Of a stretch of DNA of 64,000 bases, positions 44,907 through 53,012 are shown piece after piece (position 1 is the first letter of the stretch; each line of letters begins with the position of its first letter). The stretch is taken from positions 92,664 to 156,663 of the forward strand of contig NZ_JACXAE010000040.1 of assembly GCF_014698965.1 (NCBI RefSeq), read 5' to 3'. Made by a program: the position numbers and the translations under genes. The DNA comes from Iningainema tapete BLCC-T55. GTDB taxonomy: Bacteria > Cyanobacteriota > Cyanobacteriia > Cyanobacteriales > Nostocaceae. The notes beneath the pieces are model-generated. The model was not told where the DNA came from, made no database searches, and saw nothing but the letters and a program-made list of their open reading frames with translations.

Positions 44907-46583
44907 TTATTCTTCTCCCCAAAGTTTTGTAAATCCACTATTGTTACCAAGTAAAAAATCAAGAAACTCTTTAGTCGTATCAGAATTATCAGGAAAAATG
45001 GTCAACAGTTCTACATACTTCCCTGTCGCTTGTAGATCACCTATTGCGGTTGTAATGTAGTGTGGATACATCCGATGCCAAATGCGACCAATTTGTGTAG
45101 GAAGACCTTGCCGAGCTATTCTACCTGTTAAATCTGTTTCTTTAATTGACTTAGTTCCTATATAGAAACTATGAAACCATCTAACCGCTTTACTATCTTG
45201 CTGATTTATAGCAATTCGACCCCACACTTGAACCTTTTTAGGATGCCATGCTTCACGCCAATCACTGGTTGTATTACTCTGAGTTTTCTTCTTTAATTTA
45301 AGCCAGGGAAGTAAAATATTATTGCGAAGATTATTTAGGAAAGTTGTAATGTCACTCAGGTCATTGACGGGAACGTATAAACGCTTGGATTTTATAGTAA
45401 ACTGCCAGTGACACCCTATCATGGGGTTGTCATTACCATCTAGGTAATGCTCGAAGAAAAGCTTATGGTCAACTCGTCGCCAAGATTTACCAAAGCCACC
45501 AATAAGTAGGGAAAACTTTACCAGTTGAGTTGCCAATGAACGCAAATAGTTTCTCTGTTTATCTGGAACTCTTTGCATACAGAGAAGATTGAGAGTACCA
45601 TTTATTAATTCATAGGTTGGCATTGAATTATTTCTGAATTCATAGCTACCTATATCTAGATTGTCAGGAGTAAAAGTAAATGCAATACCAAAAAGTCCCA
45701 CAGTAGAACCTTTTGCATCACCTTCCCCTTTAATACCTCCCCATAGTTGTTTTGTTAATTCCTCAGCCGTCTTTTGATCGGTTACACCACTAAAGAGACG
45801 TAAAGTATGACCCCGCAGCGCGGCTTTAAACATATTTGGGCGAAATTCCCCTTTAGGGCGATCGCCTATTTTATTAGGTAATAGAGATGCCAAACCTTGA
45901 CCTTGAAGATAAACACTCAGTAAATTACTTTCACCGTGATTTTTAGTAGTTTGACCATAGCCAGCACTAGTTCTAGAACCGATACCACGCTCCATCGCTC
46001 TTTTCCAAATATTCCAAATAGTATCCCATTCATCTTTACTCAGTTCTACAATGCTGGAAATGCCAAATACTAATATGGGTTGATACAAAGATATCTGAAT
46101 AAAAGCGCTGTGCTTGCTATTATCTTTAACTTGCCAATCTTCCTGAGGGTGAACAACATCCACTAGTGGCTTTTGAGTCCAGTTATTCCAATCTTTAGGA
46201 TACCCGCCGTGGAAGCGCAAAATGCCTGGTTGAGTAACATTTTTAGATAGTTTTCCACCACAATACTTAAGGGCTTCTTCTTCAGTACAAGCTCTCAAAA
46301 ATGCTCCTTTCATACTAGCACCAGGGTAAAAAGGAAAACCCTTTGCACCAATAATAGGTCGAATGACTCCCTCATCTTGTCCACTATTAGAAACAACTCG
46401 CCAGGTGATTTTGTACTTATCAGTTTTTACATTGGGGTCAAATTGAGGCACTTGTTGGCTAGAAGTACCTTTAATCCATTGGTCAACCCATTGATAAGCC
46501 TTATCTGAATCTCCGATATACTGAATTTGCCCCCGCCCCTCTATTTGTGCCTGAAACATTAGGGGAACTCGATCACTCGTCAT
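44907..46583 (-). CDS. Type III-B RAMP protein, apparent Cmr6-Cmr1 fusion
   Basis: 558 residues from the ATG of MTSDRVPLMF, set by GGAGGTGGAG and an 11-base overlap with cmr5. The N-terminal half has the RAMP pattern of Cmr6: FYPGASMKGAFLRA, then DVVHPQ, and the Gly-rich loop RGIGSRTSAGYGQ. The second half opens FRPNMFKAALRGHTLRLF and has VGLFG and LLIGGFGKSWRRVDH, like Cmr1. The operon has no other cmr1 or cmr6, so one protein probably fills both places in the backbone. The fusion call is inference from motifs. Confidence 0.65.
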   Translation of the reverse strand: MTSDRVPLMFQAQIEGRGQIQYIGDSDKAYQWVDQWIKGTSSQQVPQFDPNVKTDKYKITWRVVSNSGQDEGVIRPIIGAKGFPFYPGASMKGAFLRACTEEEALKYCGGKLSKNVTQPGILRFHGGYPKDWNNWTQKPLVDVVHPQEDWQVKDNSKHSAFIQISLYQPILVFGISSIVELSKDEWDTIWNIWKRAMERGIGSRTSAGYGQTTKNHGESNLLSVYLQGQGLASLLPNKIGDRPKGEFRPNMFKAALRGHTLRLFSGVTDQKTAEELTKQLWGGIKGEGDAKGSTVGLFGIAFTFTPDNLDIGSYEFRNNSMPTYELINGTLNLLCMQRVPDKQRNYLRSLATQLVKFSLLIGGFGKSWRRVDHKLFFEHYLDGNDNPMIGCHWQFTIKSKRLYVPVNDLSDITTFLNNLRNNILLPWLKLKKKTQSNTTSDWREAWHPKKVQVWGRIAINQQDSKAVRWFHSFYIGTKSIKETDLTGRIARQGLPTQIGRIWHRMYPHYITTAIGDLQATGKYVELLTIFPDNSDTTKEFLDFLLGNNSGFTKLWGEE

Positions 46584-46977
46584 CTCCACCTCCAGATTTT
46601 TTATAACGCTGAGTCCACCAAACGATGCTGTCACATAGTTGAGTTAGGACAGCTAAAGAAACTTTGCGCTGATCTTGAGGGAAACTCCATAGTTTGTCTG
46701 CCATATCTTTAATGGCTGGAGTGTTATCTCTGCTAACATCATCGTTAGGGATCTCAATACCAGATCTCGCCATAATATTTACTAGGGCTGTCCAAGTATC
46801 TCGCCAATATTGGGATTTTGCCCCCTCTAAGCGTAGCTGTTCTCCCCAGAAACGCTCTAAGCCATATGCTACAGTAATACGCATTTTATAAGCTTGATTA
46901 AGTGCCTCTTTTTGGTTGCAGTATTTGATGACTAAATCGTGAGCTTGTTGGTCTAAACTATAAGATTCCCAACTCAT
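46573..46977 (-). CDS. cmr5: Cmr5, small helical subunit
   Basis: 134 residues, all helical, in the usual size range. DQQAHDLVIKYCNQKEALNQAYKMRITVAYG and ILTQLCDSIVWW-type helices match Cmr5. Cmr5 lines the inner face of the complex along the crRNA-target duplex. It overlaps cmr4 by four bases and the fusion gene by eleven. Confidence 0.75.
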   Translation of the reverse strand: MSWESYSLDQQAHDLVIKYCNQKEALNQAYKMRITVAYGLERFWGEQLRLEGAKSQYWRDTWTALVNIMARSGIEIPNDDVSRDNTPAIKDMADKLWSFPQDQRKVSLAVLTQLCDSIVWWTQRYKKSGGGDDE

Positions 46978-47819
46978 ACTGATATCCCCTTAAATGTTAA
47001 CTGGCAGTGTCCAAAACCAATAGATTCAAGTCCTCCCAGATAAATATCTGTAGTTTCATCTCCATTAAATGGTTGCCATTTCTTGTTTTCTTTATCATCC
47101 TTGAGAGCAATGGGAAATGCTAAAATAGTTTCTTCTGGCAATGCTTCAGTATTAAAAAACGCCTTGTCAGCCACCTTTTTCTGGTCTTTCTCCAATGCCA
47201 CTCGACTTTGACGATACAATGCCATATCATGTATCATGGCAATTTCATCGTCTTTTACTACCACTGCTGGCAGTTCTTCTCCTAAAGGAAACCAAGGGGA
47301 TAAATCAGCAGTATGTTCAATGGTTAAAAAGCCAAAGTTGAAAAATAGCTTTTCTTCCCCGTTTATTCCCAAAGCATTTAATGTTTGTGACTTAGTGTAT
47401 TCGGCAGGGGGTTTCGCTTTTCTGAGTAACGTATTATCTTCTAACTTAATAAAATCTCCTGCCAGTCTTTGGTAACGTTTGAGTAAGCGAGGACAGCTTA
47501 CCCAAACAATTGGTTGACCTGGACAGAATACTGGCAACCAGACAATAGAGGCGTATTCAAGTTTGACAAGAGACTCGCTGGTACTGTCTGAAAGTTCTGA
47601 TTTTGCATCATCACCGTACCATTTGTTTGCCAGAGTTTCTCCTTGTTGGCGACGCATCTCTGCTCGCAAACGACCCCGAATGGAACTGCCAGGTATAATG
47701 CCAGTTTGAGTAAATTGGTCGCGGAAAATTAAGTTTAAATTGCCACTTTCTTCTCCCGCTGTTGCTCCCACATGAAGGGGGGCAAGGGTTTTGATAATAC
47801 CGTAAGCTTTGTTATACAT
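46974..47819 (-). CDS. cmr4: Cmr4 (Cas7) backbone and target-cleaving subunit
   Basis: 281 residues from the ATG of MYNKAYGIIK, preceded by AAGGAG; the stop of cmr3 overlaps as TAATG. LAPLHVGATAGEESGNLNLIFRD and IIPGSSIRGRLRAEMRRQ are the Cmr4 signatures; the Asp of FRD fits the catalytic loop that cuts target RNA every six bases. The Gly-rich end GGLESIGFGHCQ completes the RAMP fold. Confidence 0.85.
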   Translation of the reverse strand: MYNKAYGIIKTLAPLHVGATAGEESGNLNLIFRDQFTQTGIIPGSSIRGRLRAEMRRQQGETLANKWYGDDAKSELSDSTSESLVKLEYASIVWLPVFCPGQPIVWVSCPRLLKRYQRLAGDFIKLEDNTLLRKAKPPAEYTKSQTLNALGINGEEKLFFNFGFLTIEHTADLSPWFPLGEELPAVVVKDDEIAMIHDMALYRQSRVALEKDQKKVADKAFFNTEALPEETILAFPIALKDDKENKKWQPFNGDETTDIYLGGLESIGFGHCQLTFKGISV

Positions 47820-48859
47820 TAGGTAACTCCTTCGATCTTTATTGGTAGACACAGACCGCATCCTACTTTTTTGAGGCTGTATCCTTCATTAGGAAACCAT
47901 TGCTCATCCCACTCCCACCAAGATTTGTTTAAGGGTTGGTCGAGAACGTAGACGCTACCAGCAGGAACAGCATAGCGTCCCCGTCCCAAACGACCGCGTC
48001 CTTTGCCATCTCCTGCACGGTAGCGATAGGGTGAAGGTCGGTCGGTAAGGATATGTGTGGGTTTGGGAAAAGTTGGGTGCTGTGGATAGCGGTAGGAAAA
48101 GCGGGTGGAACCCCAAACTCCTGGTGTAATTAAGGCAAAAGTACGCTCAATTTTCTTTTTATGACCCAAAAGTTTTAGTATGGGACTGTCTTCAGGAAGC
48201 TCCATACTGCTAATTTCGACTAGATGATTTTCGCCGCCGAAGCGATACCAACCCTCAGGTAGCGCATGTGTTGACAAATAAACTAAACAGGTATCTTTAC
48301 GCCTTTTATCCAGTTTATGGAAACTCATCTGCACTGAGTTTTCTAGGAACAAGCCGTCTTCTTCTTGGACATGGCGCTCGTCGTCTTTCATCTTGGGATG
48401 CAAGATAGGTATGTATTTCCAAGGATCTTTTGCTGCGTCTTTATTATCTCTAATTTCATCTGGCGTATTTTCCCAAGAATTCACCTTTTGCCAGCGATAA
48501 TCTGGCTTAAATTCTTCAGTTTCAGGAGAACGATACCATTTACTATCTTTAATACTCCATTCATCTAACTTTTTGACCTCTTCAGTGATAATCTTGCTCC
48601 AGGGAATAGGTATATAAAAGTATTCTGGATCATCGCATTCTGCCCAAAATGGACCAGCGACATAAAGATTTTCTCTCAGTTTTTCATGCTCTATGAATCG
48701 CTTGACTTTATTAGCACTAAAAAACAATCCAGATAGGGTGGCAGCATCCGGAGGAAATTTTGCACCAGAACGTCCCACAAGGTTCTCTGGTGAAAGGAAG
48801 GCTCCTGCACTACCATACATGAAACCTAAAGGATTGATAATAATTAAGTATTGGAACAT
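47819..48859 (-). CDS. cmr3: Cmr3 (Cas5), crRNA 5'-tag binding subunit
   Basis: About 346 residues from the ATG of MFQYLIIINPLGFMYG. The opening PLGFMYGSAGAF and the segment PDAATLSGLFFSANK match Cmr3, and the Gly-rich loop AGDGKGRGRLGRGRYAV follows at two-thirds length. Cmr3 caps the complex by holding the 8-base tag of the crRNA. It overlaps the end of cmr2 by 16 bases. Confidence 0.8.
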   Translation of the reverse strand: MFQYLIIINPLGFMYGSAGAFLSPENLVGRSGAKFPPDAATLSGLFFSANKVKRFIEHEKLRENLYVAGPFWAECDDPEYFYIPIPWSKIITEEVKKLDEWSIKDSKWYRSPETEEFKPDYRWQKVNSWENTPDEIRDNKDAAKDPWKYIPILHPKMKDDERHVQEEDGLFLENSVQMSFHKLDKRRKDTCLVYLSTHALPEGWYRFGGENHLVEISSMELPEDSPILKLLGHKKKIERTFALITPGVWGSTRFSYRYPQHPTFPKPTHILTDRPSPYRYRAGDGKGRGRLGRGRYAVPAGSVYVLDQPLNKSWWEWDEQWFPNEGYSLKKVGCGLCLPIKIEGVT

Positions 48860-50427
48860 AGCTGCCAACCTACATTAATTAAGTCATTAATCCAACGAAT
48901 GAGTTGCTTGGGTAGATCTTTAGAAGAGTATTTTCCAACAATGTATTCGCAGTTATCCTCTAAATATGCTTTGTCATTAAAGTAAATATTAAAGAGAGCC
49001 AAAGCTAGCCTTTCGTCTACATCTTCATCGGTATCAAAGTTGATAGCATGACGAGCTTTGAGTTGCGCTAAGTCATTATAAACATGACTCCAGTTTGGCT
49101 TCTGATTTGGATCTCTACCACTGCACTCCCATTTTGCGTAGGTTTTACCATCGCGATCGCAATATTTTTTCACTATATGCAAATAGTTCCAAGGACAAGT
49201 CCATTGTAAGTATTGTCCGCTATTAAATACTACTCTAATTGTTACTCTGTTCCGATCTAACAATTTTGACCGTTTCTCCGCGTCTCGGCAATGCTGAAGC
49301 ACATCCCGTTGGGGAACACTACCAGCTACCCAGACACAACCAACACTTAGGGTAATATCCTGCTTATGCTTTTCCCATTGCTTTGGCAAAGTCATTAACC
49401 ATTCAAATGCGGTTAAAGGTGAAATGGGTTTTGCAGGATTATTGCTGTAAATAACACCGAGAAAATCATCACCGCCAGCATAAATGACTCGTCCTTTATC
49501 CTTGGGGAAGTTATCAGAAAAATCTTTTCCCCAACTCCGCATGGCGTGAGTAAAGTTTTTAATACCTTCATCCCCTTGTGTCTGGGCAACTTCTTTAAGG
49601 TGCTTGCCAACTCTATCCCCATCTCCCATAAACCAACCTGTCCATTGTCCAGGTGTATCTTTGGTTGGTTTGCGTTCAATTTCTCTAAAACCTTCTTCTA
49701 AAGGTTCTTGTATACCGATTCTTCCAGCTATTTTTGGTAAAGTAACAAGACGTTTAACTAACTCAGGGATACTTAGTTTTTCATTAAGGGCGATAAATTT
49801 ACCTTCAGGTTTCGGCTCCTCAGAATTTTCTATAATTCCGGCAAGTTGTTCATAAAATTTTTCCATGTATAGCTTTTCATCACTATACTTTATATATTGA
49901 GGATTGCGAGTTTCCGCACCTAATCCAGGCCAAGCGATCGCATCCGTACCCGTGAGGCTAGAACTTTCCCCAATCCAGTTAATTGCTATCCAATCACGAG
50001 AAAGTTTAAGGGTTTCTAAATCCTGCATTGCTTCTGGTATAGAATTCCCTTGCCCCCAAAAGATTTCCCAGCTGTAATTAACCCAGTTTCTCCATTCTCT
50101 ATCCCAGTGGTAGGGACGAAACTCACGCAAATTATCTTCCACCCAAACGCGACAGACATCTAAGACATTTTTCCAGGCTTCTAACAGGGCTTTTCTAGTT
50201 TGTTCTTCGCTAAATTCCCCATTAAGAAGAATGCGGTTAGGCATACCCTTTTCTACCTCAATAAGTCCTGGAGAAATAACTTCAACTTTAGATTTAAGGG
50301 CAGCTTCAACTAGTTCTCTACTAAGATGAGAGAGAAGCTGCGATGCTCCATATAAATCTCTAAGTTTACGGGATTTCTCGATAAACCCTTGGACTGGTGA
50401 AAAAGTAATAGCTGTGTATTTAGGCAT
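48844..50427 (-). CDS. cmr2: Cmr2 (Cas10) lacking the HD nuclease domain
   Basis: 527 residues, against 800-1000 for full Cmr2. It begins straight at the first palm domain (ITFSPVQGFIEKSRKLRDLYGASQLLSHLS), so the HD DNase is absent. The second palm has FMGDGDRVGKHL and AGGDDFLGV, so the cyclase centre is complete. The prediction is cyclic-oligoadenylate signalling without ssDNA cutting. First gene of the six-gene minus-strand operon. No Shine-Dalgarno site is seen at the ATG. Confidence 0.85.
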   Translation of the reverse strand: MPKYTAITFSPVQGFIEKSRKLRDLYGASQLLSHLSRELVEAALKSKVEVISPGLIEVEKGMPNRILLNGEFSEEQTRKALLEAWKNVLDVCRVWVEDNLREFRPYHWDREWRNWVNYSWEIFWGQGNSIPEAMQDLETLKLSRDWIAINWIGESSSLTGTDAIAWPGLGAETRNPQYIKYSDEKLYMEKFYEQLAGIIENSEEPKPEGKFIALNEKLSIPELVKRLVTLPKIAGRIGIQEPLEEGFREIERKPTKDTPGQWTGWFMGDGDRVGKHLKEVAQTQGDEGIKNFTHAMRSWGKDFSDNFPKDKGRVIYAGGDDFLGVIYSNNPAKPISPLTAFEWLMTLPKQWEKHKQDITLSVGCVWVAGSVPQRDVLQHCRDAEKRSKLLDRNRVTIRVVFNSGQYLQWTCPWNYLHIVKKYCDRDGKTYAKWECSGRDPNQKPNWSHVYNDLAQLKARHAINFDTDEDVDERLALALFNIYFNDKAYLEDNCEYIVGKYSSKDLPKQLIRWINDLINVGWQLCSNT

Positions 50428-50849
50428 AGTCACTGTATATTAAGGGTTTACTGAGTAGAATAATTTTTGATAATTAAGTATTTTTACTGAGTAGGCTTAT
50501 AGTCAGATATTCGTTAGTTTAGACTTGCTTTCCGGATCTTTCTAGAGAAAAAACATATCAGTAGTCTTGTATGTGTTTTACACAAAAAGATTGTCTCTAT
50601 GCGAAACGGCATCCCAGCGCTAACTTGAAACCTGTTGCATAGAGATAAATATGCTACAAGTTATGGTATGACATTACAGAAGCAGTTGTTTTTATCTTGC
50701 CTTAAAGGACAAGAATGTAAATGAGTTACCATGCGAATGACGAAATTTGGCATTTCAATCACCCATCAACTTTCTCGTTCGCATGAACTTACTAGACTAG
50801 AAAGCAGGGTAATTCTAGAATCAAGACATCCTGACACTACCACCGCCTA
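50428..50849. promoter_or_regulatory. Divergent control region of the cmr operon and WYL gene
   Basis: 422 bases. CATGCGAA at 50730-50737 and TTCGCATG at 50778-50785 form an 8-base inverted repeat with a 40-base spacer, the second copy 65 bases before the WYL start. A separate 9-base inverted repeat (TCTCTATGC at 50594-50602, GCATAGAGA at 50637-50645) lies in the likely cmr leader. The WYL protein is the obvious candidate binder. Confidence 0.5.
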
Positions 50850-52931
50850 ATGTCCACTCCTCGAATCTGCCACTTCTTAATTGGTGTCCCCGGTAGCGGT
50901 AAATCTACCTTTGCCGTACTCCTAGCTACACTAGGTAATTATCGCATCGTCTCTACTGATGAAATTCGTTCATCTTTATATGGCGATGCAGCTATTCAAG
51001 GTGAGTGGAGTCAGATAGAAGAAATTGCGCTCGCACAAATAAGAGATGCGATCGCTTGTGGTTATTCCGTCATCTATGATGCTACTAATGCCAAACGTGT
51101 GTGGCGAATGGATTTGCTGATGAAGCTGAATTCAAAAGGGGTTGAAGATGAAGTGCAATGGATGGCGTGGCACTTGCAAACCCCTATAGAAACATGCTTT
51201 ACTTGGAACCAAAACCGAACCAGGATAGTTCCCGACAACATCATTGAGAAGATGTCCAAATCCCTGCAAGACTTCCCACCAATACCAGCAGAAGGATTTG
51301 CAGCGGTAAAAGAAATTGATGTCACCTCTCCACAATTTGACATTCAACAAATCCAAACTCAAATCAAACGCCTTTCCCGTAGCGTTATTAACCGCACTAA
51401 CCGTACCTTACATCGTCATATTACTTTACATTCCTACAGCAAACTGCGAGACTTTGAACGTTTGATGCACCTGATTTCCCTGATTATTCACTATCCGGGA
51501 ATTGGAAATTTGCAATTTAATAACCCTAGTCTAATCGAAAGTATTTTTGGCACAGTTCCCCAGTTTGCTTGTGCTGTAGAGGAAGTTACCGCTATCATGG
51601 GTAAGTTGTGCGGAGGAATATATGCAGATCGAGATGCGATCGCATCTGATTTAAACTGGTTAGAACAAAACGGTTTTATTGGTGTCGGAACTATAGCTTA
51701 CAATCAAAAGCTAAAAGTCGAAACTCAAACGTCAAAAGAAATTTTACCTTTTACTTGTACGCACGCCTATTCCGACTTAGACACTTTCCAACGCCTAGTG
51801 CAGGTAATTCGGTTTATTCTGCATCATCCATTTTTACAAAATTCTGGTTCGGGAAGTCTGAAAACTCTGGTTACTGCTTTGTTAGAAAATGGGATTATTC
51901 AGGGTGATGGCTTGGATACTGTGCGCAAGGATATTGAAAAAGTTCTCAAGCCGTATAAAATATTGCCTAACTTTCCGCTACGGGATGGCTACTTTATGGG
52001 AACGGCGATTTTGACACAACAAGAACTACTAAAAGTTTTTGACGTTCTCCAGTCGCAGGCAAAAAGTCTCAATGATCCAGTAGCATTAGATATTTATGAG
52101 ACATTTACCGAGCGGATGACACGGAGTAAATTAGGAGTAAGTAACGTGTATCCGGTGCGAGCGATCGCGAATCGCTGTATGGTTGATCCTGAGTTTCTTC
52201 CTCAAGATGCCCTTTCAAATAATTTACAGCAGTTGGAGGAAGCAATAGCCAACAGACAATTATTGGAATTCAATCGCTTTTCTGGCAGTGCTAAATTCAC
52301 TCTTGATGAGGAAGGGTTCTTTTTAGCATTTCCCTTGCAAATCGTGTTTTGTAACTCGGCTTGGTATTTAGGATTTGAGTGTGAAAGCGGGAAGTATTCA
52401 GGGTTGTTTAGATTTGAACGTTTAGATAGACTATTTATTGGTCAACAGCAAAAAAGGGTGCAAAGTAAGGAAGAACAAGAAAAGTCTTTGCATAAGTTGC
52501 AGAAACTTTTTACAGCAAGTACGGGAATTTTTTTAGGTTATAATACTAGTGACCAGCGTCAGTTTCTCAGCAAGGATAAACAAGAACGTTCTCAAGTTTG
52601 TATGACAGTTGAACTGTGGTTCAATGATACCATGTTCAAATTTATTAGTGAGGGTACGAAAAGATTTCCACCGAATCAGATGAAGATGTCTCCGCCTGTG
52701 CAAAGTACTCTGTTCAGAACTCCCAAAAAGATTTTTTGTTTATCTAGGACAGAGGATAAGCAGTTTGGTAATCGCTTTCAGGTAATATTACCTAAATGGT
52801 CATTAGGTGATGTGGAATTTCTGCGGTGGATTGTTGGTTTTGGAGGAAATGTCAAAGTAGTGCAACCTTTTGAGTTAATAGAGAAAGTTAAGAGAATTGG
52901 TAAGGATATTGTAGATGTTTATGGGGAGTAA
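50850..52931 (+). CDS. P-loop kinase fused to a WYL-domain regulator
   Basis: 693 residues. Residues 1-170 form a polynucleotide-kinase-like P-loop domain: FLIGVPGSGKST, VSTDEIRSSLYG, VIYDATNAKRVWR. The centre is helical with two winged-helix-like repeats (SYSKLRDFERLMHLISLI and SDLDTFQRLVQVIRFIL). From about 470, NRQLLEFNRFSGSAKF...FCNSAWYLGFECE is a WYL domain. WYL proteins regulate CRISPR operons in cyanobacteria and may sense nucleotides. Divergent from cmr2. The kinase fusion is unusual; it might modify RNA or a nucleotide signal. Confidence 0.7.
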   Translation: MSTPRICHFLIGVPGSGKSTFAVLLATLGNYRIVSTDEIRSSLYGDAAIQGEWSQIEEIALAQIRDAIACGYSVIYDATNAKRVWRMDLLMKLNSKGVEDEVQWMAWHLQTPIETCFTWNQNRTRIVPDNIIEKMSKSLQDFPPIPAEGFAAVKEIDVTSPQFDIQQIQTQIKRLSRSVINRTNRTLHRHITLHSYSKLRDFERLMHLISLIIHYPGIGNLQFNNPSLIESIFGTVPQFACAVEEVTAIMGKLCGGIYADRDAIASDLNWLEQNGFIGVGTIAYNQKLKVETQTSKEILPFTCTHAYSDLDTFQRLVQVIRFILHHPFLQNSGSGSLKTLVTALLENGIIQGDGLDTVRKDIEKVLKPYKILPNFPLRDGYFMGTAILTQQELLKVFDVLQSQAKSLNDPVALDIYETFTERMTRSKLGVSNVYPVRAIANRCMVDPEFLPQDALSNNLQQLEEAIANRQLLEFNRFSGSAKFTLDEEGFFLAFPLQIVFCNSAWYLGFECESGKYSGLFRFERLDRLFIGQQQKRVQSKEEQEKSLHKLQKLFTASTGIFLGYNTSDQRQFLSKDKQERSQVCMTVELWFNDTMFKFISEGTKRFPPNQMKMSPPVQSTLFRTPKKIFCLSRTEDKQFGNRFQVILPKWSLGDVEFLRWIVGFGGNVKVVQPFELIEKVKRIGKDIVDVYGE

Positions 52932-53012
52932 AAAGTAAAAACAATTGAGTCTATAAGATAAAATTATACAGAAAATTCACTGCTATAATAGTTTACTCTA
53001 TACTGAACAAAC

